From contig JAISPY010000029.1 of NCBI GenBank assembly GCA_031274565.1, positions 1 through 5,482 on the forward strand: a DNA stretch of 5,482 nucleotides, in the 5' to 3' direction. A program made the position numbers and the translations under genes. The stretch's first letter is position 1; every line of letters begins with the position of its first letter. The notes under the pieces are model-generated. The model worked only from the letters and a program-made list of their open reading frames with translations. It made no database searches and was not told the origin of the DNA. Source of the stretch: Treponema sp. GTDB taxonomy: Bacteria > Spirochaetota > Spirochaetia > Treponematales > Breznakiellaceae. Shown here in pieces: positions 1 to 4,802 of this stretch.

Positions 1-243
1 CTCCTGCATACATCCATCAAAAATCCGTGATAAACTGGAGACAAAGTTCATTACCGATTCAACGAACAGCAGTTCCTTGCTGGCAAAAAACTGATAAAAC
101 GCACCCGTGGAGATACCAGCTATTTGGCACAGCTCTGATACATTGGTTTTATGGTATCCGTATTTAGACCAGGATTCCATACAGCTTTCAATAAGTTTGC
201 TTCTGATAATCTCCCGCTCACTATCCGTGAAACTCTTAGCCAT
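1..243 (-). CDS. TetR/AcrR-family transcriptional regulator, N-terminal part (runs off left edge)
   Basis: Translating the minus strand from the ATG at 243 gives 81 codons with no stop before the window edge, beginning MAKSFTDSERE. Residues about 10-60 fit a TetR_N DNA-binding domain. A first helix (residues about 10-27) is followed by a helix-turn-helix over about 33-53 (TNVSELCQIAGISTGAFYQFF) and the usual SKELLF segment at 55-60. The GISTGAFYQFF recognition-helix pattern is typical of the family. The start is supported by a GGAGG ribosome-binding site 7 nt upstream and by a near-consensus promoter further up. The C-terminal ligand-binding domain lies outside the window, so the inducer and target genes cannot be named. 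TetR proteins usually repress their own gene and a neighbouring efflux or detoxification gene. The palindrome at 260-277 suggests autoregulation. No lesion is visible in the part seen. Confidence 0.93.
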   Translation of the reverse strand, partial: MAKSFTDSEREIIRSKLIESCMESWSKYGYHKTNVSELCQIAGISTGAFYQFFASKELLFVESVMNFVSSLSRIFDGCMQE

Positions 244-259
244 AGGCTATCCTCCGAAT

Positions 260-277
260 ATATGAATATAATCATAT
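260..277. promoter_or_regulatory. Candidate TetR operator palindrome in the tetR leader
   Basis: The 18-bp sequence ATATGAATATAATCATAT has 8 of 9 complementary base pairs around its centre; only the 266/271 pair fails. It lies about 10-27 nt downstream of the transcription start predicted from the promoter at 294-322, and just upstream of the GGAGG site. A TetR dimer bound there would block its own transcript. A looser repeat, TATGAA (261-266) with TTCATA (283-288), overlaps it. The assignment to this TetR protein is inference from position and symmetry. AT-rich palindromes also arise by chance. Confidence 0.5.
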
Positions 278-293
278 TTAGGTTCATACGCTC

Positions 294-322
294 ATTCTAT
301 TTTACCTTCGTCAATTTGTCAA
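294..322 (-). promoter_or_regulatory. Sigma70-type promoter of the tetR gene
   Basis: On the minus strand a perfect TTGACA (322-317) is followed after exactly 17 bp by TAGAAT (299-294), 5 of 6 to the -10 consensus. The predicted start is near 287, giving a leader of about 44 nt that contains the palindrome and the ribosome-binding site. Both boxes and the spacing are close to ideal. Confidence 0.75.
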
Positions 323-354
323 TACCTAAAAAACTAAAATTTTTATAGATTGAG

Positions 355-385
355 GCAGTTCCAAAATGTCAGATTTTGGAACTGC
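355..385. repeat. Perfect 13-bp intergenic palindrome (hairpin)
   Basis: GCAGTTCCAAAAT (355-367) pairs perfectly with ATTTTGGAACTGC (373-385) around a 5-nt loop, GTCAG. It lies between the tetR promoter and the terminator of the marR relic. Neither side has the T-run needed for a good terminator. A long perfect stem without a T-run, in an intergenic gap, fits a dispersed palindromic (REP-like) element better, but only one copy is present in this window. Confidence 0.6.
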
Positions 386-434
386 AACCTTAGATTTAGA
401 GGAAAAAGCGGACTTTTGACCCGGCTCAGATTAC

Positions 435-684
435 TTATTTTATCGAAAACAGCGGAAGAAGCATAAACTTCTCCCGCTGTCCGGCGTTGCTTATACCAAG
501 GAATCTTGTCATTTCTCCGATATTGGCCCCTTCATGCAGCTTGATTGGCCTCCAATAAATGGACTTCGGAGTGATAGAGCGGGAAACCTATACCATAGTC
601 CCAAGCGGTTTTCATCTCGCCGGAGACTATGTTCATGGCTTTATAGACTTTCTCTAGCAATTCAGTCAAGTTATCCATTTTCAT
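435..684 (-). pseudogene. MarR-family regulator pseudogene (frameshifted and 3'-truncated)
   Basis: The minus-strand frame from the ATG at 684 opens MKMDNLTELLEKVYKAM and reaches HSEVHLLEANQAA before a TGA at 534-532. Skipping one A near 546 restores a typical MarR continuation: LLEA, IKLHEGANIGEMTRFLGIS, the start of the winged-helix domain. Right after LGIS, where the recognition helix should follow (family pattern KGAVSQTVKKLEKKGL), the homology ends. The frame then runs about 18 codons through the terminator hairpin to a TAA at 437-435. There are therefore two lesions: a +1 insertion in an A pair, and loss of the recognition helix, wing and C-terminal helices (roughly 80-90 residues). Promoter and terminator remain. 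It is not expected to bind DNA. The family call is from recognisable motifs; one sequencing error could explain the frameshift but not the truncation. Confidence 0.8.
441..480 (-). terminator. Rho-independent terminator of the marR relic
   Basis: On the minus strand ACAGCGGGAGAAG (480-468) pairs with CTTCTTCCGCTGT (461-449) over 13 bp with one G-U pair and a 6-nt loop. A short T-run (TTTTCG) follows. It lies directly after the truncated MarR reading frame, on the strand expected for that gene. It has survived although much of the coding sequence before it is gone. Confidence 0.75.
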
Positions 685-690
685 ACACCA

Positions 691-706
691 AAGTTACCCT
701 AAACTT
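691..706. promoter_or_regulatory. Possible MarR-type operator half-sites
   Basis: AAGTT (691-695) and AACTT (702-706) form an inverted repeat with 6-bp spacing. It overlaps the predicted transcription start of the marR relic, near 705. MarR proteins commonly bind such short inverted repeats in their own promoters. Only five paired bases per arm are seen, so the call is weak. Confidence 0.3.
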
Positions 707-711
707 ACTTT

Positions 712-740
712 AATATAAACCTGCTTAAACATAATGTCAA
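712..740 (-). promoter_or_regulatory. Sigma70-type promoter of the marR relic
   Basis: On the minus strand a perfect TTGACA (740-735) is separated by 17 bp from TATATT (717-712), 5 of 6 to consensus. The start would be near 705, giving a leader of about 21 nt before the ATG at 684. The only Shine-Dalgarno-like stretch is a weak AGGGT in that leader. The -35 box overlaps the last codons of the open tail ending at 737. Confidence 0.7.
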
Positions 741-832
741 GGGCTTGCGCGATTTTTTTTCACCGCCGTCTTCTCCTTAGGCTGACGGTCGGCGGCTAAT
801 TTCCGAATAAAGGCGGCAATCCAATCCTCCTC
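737..832 (-). pseudogene. Unidentified 3' gene remnant (32-codon open tail)
   Basis: Minus-strand codons from 832 to the TGA at 739-737 read EEDWIAAFIRKLAADRQ and then a lysine-rich tail ending NRASP. The composition looks like the charged C-terminal end of a real protein. Upstream in the same frame stops appear quickly, and no start codon or ribosome-binding site supports an independent small gene. I read it as the end of a decayed gene that once preceded marR. It may or may not belong with the DUF362 relic further upstream; I do not recognise the family. Confidence 0.35.
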
Positions 833-916
833 AAAACCCCTTATCGGCGAATGACACCGAAAGCGCCTGTCTTGGTGTTATGTATTTTGATAAACAGGCG
901 GTGTATTTTTTCTTTA

Positions 917-1082
917 CCGGTTCAGGGAGGCGATGCGCTCCTTCAATGATGCGCTGTCCGGCGCGGCGCGTAAACCAGGTCAACCCAGGCTTGGTCAAGG
1001 GACGCGAGAATACCGATGTCGTGCATATCCGGTTCATCACGTTGCTATAAAGGATCTGTCCGTTCAAACGGTCCACCAGGGC
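917..1082 (-). pseudogene. DUF362-family (iron-sulfur-associated) protein relic, C-terminal fragment in three frames
   Basis: Three adjacent minus-strand stretches in three different frames read as one damaged protein end: ALVDRLNGQILYSNVMNR (about 1082-1032), PDMHDIGILASLDQAWVDL followed by VYAP (about 1032-964), and PDSASLKERIASLNR (961-917). From memory of DUF362 proteins, the conserved C-terminus runs roughly NVMN, a cysteine-rich DCDC segment, PDIGILAS, DPVALDQACVDLVY, then a segment ending ERIESRNG. Here the cysteine segment is missing between the first two pieces. The middle piece lacks about five residues (ASLDQAW where ASLDPVALDQAC is expected), and the third is again shifted. At least two frameshifts and two deletions make it non-functional. 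A GTG-initiated 81-codon frame spans 1076-831 but follows the family only for its first 15 or so residues. The family name is recall and has not been searched. Confidence 0.55.
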
Positions 1083-1162
1083 TTATATGAGGACCGTATC
1101 ATTGCGGTTTAACCCAAAACCCATCTGGTATGCTTACAAAAGAAAGGGTATAGTGGATAGTC

Positions 1163-1167
1163 GGAGG
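1163..1167 (+). promoter_or_regulatory. Ribosome-binding site of the NDK-like gene
   Basis: GGAGG, 4 nt before the ATG at 1172, fixes the start. I find no convincing promoter between the DUF362 relic and this site. A TATAGT at 1149-1154 resembles a -10 box but lacks a -35 partner and would place the start almost on the ribosome-binding site. Confidence 0.7.
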
Positions 1168-1171
1168 TGTT

Positions 1172-2347
1172 ATGAAACAAGCGATCTCGTATGTACTGGT
1201 AACCCCCTATACGGTTGCCAAAAGTAGGACTGGCGGCATCATTGCCCGGCTGCTCTCTCAGGTGGATTTGGAACTGGTTGGGGCCCAGATGATAGCTCCG
1301 GATGCGGAATTCCTGCGGGAATACGCCGCAATGTTACGGGAACAGAACGCTTCTGGATCCGTTACCCTGTTGGCGGATTATATGGAGCGGAACTTTGCCC
1401 CTTCAGGCGGTCGAAGGCATTCGGCCCTGCTGCTCTTATTCAGAGGAGCGCAGCCCTGCGAAAAGCTGACCCGCATCTGCGGACACCTGCATGCGGAACA
1501 CCGGGAACAGGATTCCATTACCGCGGAAACCATTCGGGATACCTATGCGGACCTGATCATCAACCCGGATCATCCTGAGCAGGTAAGCTATTTTGAGCCT
1601 GCGGTGATGACCCCGCCGGATCAGGCCGTGGCGGATAAGGACCTGCGGCTCTTTGCCCGGTTTCTCCCGGGACAGGCCAATATTATCCCCTATAGGAACT
1701 GCCCGGACCCGGATCAGCTTGAGCGGACCCTGGTCATCATTAAGCCGGATAATTGGCAATACGCCTCATCGAAACCAGGAACCATCATTGATATGTTCTC
1801 CCGGACCGGTTTACGGATCGTCGGGGTCAAGGTACACCGGTTTTCATTGGCCGAGGCCCTGGAATTCTACGGCCCGGTAGAAGCGGCTTTACAGGAAAAG
1901 CTCGCCCCCCGGTTTGGAAAAAAGGCCAGGGAACTGCTTGAAGCGGAATTTGGGCTTAGGTTGAGCGAGGAAGCGGAAAAGGTCTTAACCGAGTATGTGG
2001 GTAAGGTATATGCCAAGGATCAATTCGGCCAGATCATCGGTTTCATGTCAGGGCTCAAGCCCGAAGCGTGTTCCCCGGAGGATATCCACCATCCTGGAAG
2101 CGTCAAATGTATGATCCTGATCTATGAAGGAGCAAAGGCGATCCAGAAGATCCGGGACGTGCTGGGTCCCACGGATCCCCTCAAGGCCCCGGGAGGTACG
2201 GTACGCCGGGACTTCGGCAGTAACGTGATGGTGAATACCGCCCATGCTTCGGATTCCGCGGCCAGCGTGGAACGGGAAATGAAGATAGTCCGGATCCATG
2301 AGAATTCCTTGGGTTCCCTTATCACCGATTACCTAGGGCAAAGCTGA
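1172..2347 (+). CDS. Two-domain nucleoside diphosphate kinase-like protein
   Basis: Nucleoside diphosphate kinases move the gamma-phosphate between nucleoside tri- and diphosphates through a phosphohistidine; classical enzymes are about 140-150 aa. This protein has 391 aa and two NDK-like halves. The C-terminal half (about 184-391) opens RTLVIIKPD with Lys191 in the nucleotide-binding position. It later has LGPTDPLKAPGGTVRRDFG (331-349) and the active-site motif NTAHASDS (355-362) with His358 as the expected phosphohistidine. An insertion of roughly 60 residues (about 235-295) separates the first strands from this core. The N-terminal half (about 1-150) repeats the plan: YVLVTPYTVAKSRTGGIIARLL matches the first strand and helix but lacks the KPD lysine, and TIRDTYADLIINPDH (120-134) aligns with the catalytic segment. 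There NxxH is kept but the following SD is lost. Start ATG is backed by GGAGG. Single-gene unit with its own terminator. NDK activity of the second half is inference. Confidence 0.85.
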   Translation: MKQAISYVLVTPYTVAKSRTGGIIARLLSQVDLELVGAQMIAPDAEFLREYAAMLREQNASGSVTLLADYMERNFAPSGGRRHSALLLLFRGAQPCEKLTRICGHLHAEHREQDSITAETIRDTYADLIINPDHPEQVSYFEPAVMTPPDQAVADKDLRLFARFLPGQANIIPYRNCPDPDQLERTLVIIKPDNWQYASSKPGTIIDMFSRTGLRIVGVKVHRFSLAEALEFYGPVEAALQEKLAPRFGKKARELLEAEFGLRLSEEAEKVLTEYVGKVYAKDQFGQIIGFMSGLKPEACSPEDIHHPGSVKCMILIYEGAKAIQKIRDVLGPTDPLKAPGGTVRRDFGSNVMVNTAHASDSAASVEREMKIVRIHENSLGSLITDYLGQS

Positions 2348-2385
2348 TTAACTTGACGCTAATCAGCGTTGCCCTATTGTTTTTC
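2334..2385 (+). terminator. Rho-independent terminator overlapping the end of the NDK-like gene
   Basis: TAGGGCAA (2334-2341) pairs with TTGCCCTA (2369-2376), and GCTGATTA (2343-2350) pairs with TAATCAGC (2360-2367). This gives a 16-bp stem with one A/G mismatch and a 9-nt loop, followed by TTGTTTTT. The TGA stop (2345-2347) lies inside the left arm, so the last coding codons are part of the terminator. Confidence 0.8.
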
Positions 2386-2414
2386 TCGTTTTCCTGCGGA
2401 AAACTGCGAAAAAC
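2379..2414. repeat. Palindromic intergenic element, copy 1
   Basis: GTTTTTC (2379-2385) pairs with GAAAAAC (2408-2414), and GTTTTCC (2388-2394) pairs with GGAAAAC (2398-2404) around a 3-nt loop, TGC, with a small interior defect. The right flank, AAAAACCACAGTAAAGG, resembles AAAAACCACGATAAATGG beside the hairpin at 4671-4711. The shared architecture (G-T5 outer arm, T4-5C inner arm, 3-nt loop) suggests the same element type. It may also assist termination in either direction. Confidence 0.5.
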
Positions 2415-2423
2415 CACAGTAAA

Positions 2424-2465
2424 GGAAGCACTGATTTATTCTCGATTGAATAAATCAGTGCTTCC
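2424..2465 (-). terminator. Hairpin terminator of the 720-aa membrane protein gene
   Basis: GGAAGCACTGATTTATT (2424-2440) pairs perfectly over 17 bp with AATAAATCAGTGCTTCC (2449-2465) around an 8-nt loop. On the minus strand the stem is followed by a short TTTACT. The TGA stop of the minus-strand gene (2457-2455) lies inside the stem. The T-run is short, so termination may be incomplete, but the placement fits. Confidence 0.65.
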
Positions 2466-4617
2466 CTAGGGGAGGCGCATACCTAAGCCGCTGTAGTACC
2501 CGCAGGACATAATCATCGCTTGCAGGAGCCGGCAGGGTATCAATGGCAGGATCCCAGGTACCGTACAGGGCTTCCGCACGCAGGGAGCCGGAAAAATCCC
2601 GGGGTAGGACCAGTTCCGTAGTAAAGGGATTCGGCGGCCCTTCGCCCAAGATAAAGGTGATCGAGTTCTGCTCGTGGTTGAGTTCAAAAGGCATAGGCGC
2701 AGCATAGATCACCGGTAGGGTCCCTGTTTCCTGCTCCAGGTACAGGCCAAAACGCTGCGGGTTCCCGCGAGCCGCCAGGGTGATGTGCAGGGTCTGCCGC
2801 TCAAGAAAGGGTATGGTCGTGCTCGTTATCCTGAGGATAGCAGGGGGCTGCTCATCCATCAGGATACGCCGGACCGGCGCAGGCGGAAGCGTGGCAGCCA
2901 GTCGCTGGGTATAAACGCCCAGTGCTGCCAGGGCGCCGCAGATGAGCCCTAGGGAAGGGATAAGCCGTATGCGGAGGGGAGGGCGTTTTGTTTTTTGCCG
3001 TCGGCTCCAGAAGAGGACCGTACCCCGTTCCAGCATAAGCATAAACGGAAGGGTTATAATTGCCAGGTACAGGGAGGTACCGTGGTTTTCAGCGAGGAAT
3101 AGTTCGGCAAGCCTTCCGGATCCAAAGGGCAGGGGTCCTTCGGCGAATCGGAGGAGGGATGCTAAGCGTCCCAAGGCCTGCAGCGGGGTGATCAGGGCGC
3201 AGAGGTATACGAGGATCGGTATTCTTATGACCGCTCCCAGGCACGCGAACAGCAAGACCCAGATAAAGACCGGAATAAAGGTGATGTTAAGCCCCGCGGT
3301 GATGCAGAGTCCGAGGCTTACCAGGATGATCGCGGCATTCCCGTAGAATTGTGCTTTTTCTGGTATGGTAAAGAAATCTACCAGGGGAAAGAGCACTGAC
3401 AGGAACAAGAGGGCGAGTACCAGTTTGAATCCCGCCCTGCCGTAGTCTGCGAGGGAGGGAGGAAGCTGATAGTACTTCGCCGTCCAGGAGATCACGAATC
3501 CTGCGGCTTCCAGGGCAATCACCAGGAAGCCCAGAAAGATAAGGGGTATCCAGCAGTACCGGATGAATATGCACCAGTGCAACAGCAGCCTGGTACGGTA
3601 TACGATGGAATAGACCAGAAACGTCAAGAAGAAGGCTCCGATAAGCAGCATGAGGATGAGCATGGTGAGGGGTTCTGAGATAAAAAAGAAGTTCCCTAAG
3701 CACTGGATAATGAGATAATGATAGTCCAGGTTTCCCGTTACGAGGCGCAGCGTATCCGCATACTCGGCCAGTACTGCGACAAGGGTTTTTTCTGAAAGAG
3801 CGGCATCAGTATCGCTTTTCAAGGACCCTCTGATGCGCGGCTCCTCTGGGGATGAACCGCCTAGGTAGAGGGCATGCAGGTCCCGATCCAGGGCAGCGCG
3901 GAGCACCGAAGGACCGGTCACCAGATCCAGTTTGTAGAGTTCATTAAAGTTGACCGTCAGGGTATAGGGGATATCCTGGGAATCGCATGCCTTGGTCAGG
4001 GATTCCAGCACATTGAGGGTCGCGATACGCTTCCCGTCTCCGTGATGGATGACCAGGGATTGGGGAGCCTCATCCATATCCAGGTATACTAACAGGGTGT
4101 TTTCAGGGGTATCCACCGCAGCCGTCAGATCCTGCAAACCCGCATGGGATAGGCTCCGCTGATCCGGCGGTAGTGATGAGCGTTCATCCCCAAGAAACGC
4201 GACCCGAATCGGTATGGCAGAACCGCGACTACGGATGTGTTCGATAAACGCAATCCCCAGCTTAACCCCGAAGGGAAGTTCGCCCGGAGGATTTCCGGTA
4301 TGACCGGACAAGGGTATCCCCAGGACCAGGGTTTCCTGCATTTCGGACTCAGAAGCGGAACTCGGTAAGACCACATGCACGGAGGAACCGAATCCTCCAT
4401 AGTTGGCAAAGAGCGGCCGTTCTTCAAAAGGAATCTGCCGTTCGCTCAGGATGCTCATTAGGGTATACTTACGGAGGGCTTCCTGGGCAGTGATGGACCG
4501 GGCGGAATGTTCCTCCGCCCCTACCATACCAGCATACCAGCAACAGGAAACAAGAACAAAAAGGGGAAACAAGAACAAACGAGACCGACCGGGGATTACT
4601 GTCACTGGTTTAAGCAT
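2455..4617 (-). CDS. Polytopic membrane protein with degenerate M28-peptidase-like domain
   Basis: 720 aa. Residues 11-34 form an export signal: basic RSR, a hydrophobic core LFLFPLFVLVSCCW, and VGA/E as a type I site after Ala34. LVSC at 22-25 also fits a lipobox, so lipidation at Cys25 is an alternative. Residues about 45-295 have the layout of an M28 metallopeptidase (ETLVLGIPLSGHTG 95-108, FGVKLGIAFIEHIRS 116-130, IRVAFLGDERS 137-147, LLVYLDMDE 175-183). The first metal histidine and the bridging aspartate of active M28 enzymes are not evident; only the DE pair (144-145) and Asp180 remain, so catalysis is doubtful. About eight hydrophobic segments follow (about 317-340, 355-377, 394-416, 427-442, 444-463, 464-484, 513-531, 551-570), then a probable beta-rich tail (571-720). 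Gaa1 and ERMP1 of eukaryotes also join an M28-like domain to many membrane spans, but no relationship is shown here. Start ATG has GAGG only 3 nt upstream, within a possible hairpin. Function unknown. Confidence 0.8.
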   Translation of the reverse strand: MLKPVTVIPGRSRLFLFPLFVLVSCCWYAGMVGAEEHSARSITAQEALRKYTLMSILSERQIPFEERPLFANYGGFGSSVHVVLPSSASESEMQETLVLGIPLSGHTGNPPGELPFGVKLGIAFIEHIRSRGSAIPIRVAFLGDERSSLPPDQRSLSHAGLQDLTAAVDTPENTLLVYLDMDEAPQSLVIHHGDGKRIATLNVLESLTKACDSQDIPYTLTVNFNELYKLDLVTGPSVLRAALDRDLHALYLGGSSPEEPRIRGSLKSDTDAALSEKTLVAVLAEYADTLRLVTGNLDYHYLIIQCLGNFFFISEPLTMLILMLLIGAFFLTFLVYSIVYRTRLLLHWCIFIRYCWIPLIFLGFLVIALEAAGFVISWTAKYYQLPPSLADYGRAGFKLVLALLFLSVLFPLVDFFTIPEKAQFYGNAAIILVSLGLCITAGLNITFIPVFIWVLLFACLGAVIRIPILVYLCALITPLQALGRLASLLRFAEGPLPFGSGRLAELFLAENHGTSLYLAIITLPFMLMLERGTVLFWSRRQKTKRPPLRIRLIPSLGLICGALAALGVYTQRLAATLPPAPVRRILMDEQPPAILRITSTTIPFLERQTLHITLAARGNPQRFGLYLEQETGTLPVIYAAPMPFELNHEQNSITFILGEGPPNPFTTELVLPRDFSGSLRAEALYGTWDPAIDTLPAPASDDYVLRVLQRLRYAPPLGKH

Positions 4618-4620
4618 AGT

Positions 4621-4653
4621 CCTCGGTTTCGTCCGGCGTCAAGGATACCGAGG
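4621..4653 (-). promoter_or_regulatory. Possible hairpin hiding the ribosome-binding site of the 720-aa gene
   Basis: On the minus strand CCTCGGT (4653-4647) can pair perfectly with ACCGAGG (4627-4621) across a 19-nt loop. The second arm contains the GAGG Shine-Dalgarno sequence and ends 3 nt before the ATG at 4617. If formed in mRNA it would reduce initiation. This is a structural possibility read from the sequence; 7-bp repeats at this distance can occur by chance. Confidence 0.35.
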
Positions 4654-4670
4654 AGCCTGTTGCACTTGTA

Positions 4671-4711
4671 GGTTTTTATGGCCTTTTTCCTTGAAAAATG
4701 CCATAAAAACC
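4671..4711. repeat. Palindromic intergenic element, copy 2
   Basis: GGTTTTTATGGC (4671-4682) pairs perfectly with GCCATAAAAACC (4700-4711). After one C/T mismatch, TTTTTC (4684-4689) pairs with GAAAAA (4693-4698) around a 3-nt loop. The 18-bp-long structure ends without a T-run and sits upstream of the 720-aa gene, so it is not an obvious terminator. Its right flank matches that of the hairpin at 2379-2414, which points to a repeat family. Confidence 0.55.
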
Positions 4712-4745
4712 ACGATAAATGGACTCCTTACGCAGTTTGAAAGGT

Positions 4746-4772
4746 AAAAAACCGCCTGATCGGCGGTTTTTT
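4746..4772. terminator. Bidirectional Rho-independent terminator
   Basis: A run of six A then CCGCC (4746-4756) pairs with GGCGG followed by six T (4762-4772), giving an 11-bp stem and a 5-nt loop, TGATC. On the minus strand it lies 31 nt after the stop of the ATC-hydrolase-family gene and has a GC-rich stem plus T6, a textbook terminator. The symmetry would let it work on either strand, but no plus-strand gene reads toward it. Confidence 0.85.
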
Positions 4773-4802
4773 AAGGTTTTATGCGCGAAGCGTAACAAAC
4801 TG

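Noticed and set aside
151..348. Plus-strand 65-aa frame opposite tetR
   Set aside because: It overlaps the start and promoter of a well-supported minus-strand TetR gene, and its low-complexity product has no recognisable features.
854..904. Inverted repeat CGCCTGT/ACAGGCG with flanking ACAC/GTGT and a following T-run, as a plus-strand terminator
   Set aside because: The loop is 23 nt, the outer arms need a bulge, and no plus-strand gene leads into it. It lies in decayed coding sequence, so chance is likely.
831..1076. 81-codon GTG-initiated frame on the minus strand as a small gene
   Set aside because: Only its first 15 or so residues resemble a known family (DUF362); the homology then jumps to other frames. 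No ribosome-binding site is present, so it is a passage through a relic.
2942..3703. 134-aa plus-strand and 138-aa minus-strand frames inside the membrane protein gene
   Set aside because: Both lie wholly within the 720-aa gene, whose hydrophobic segments explain the coding pattern. Neither shows its own ribosome-binding site or motifs.
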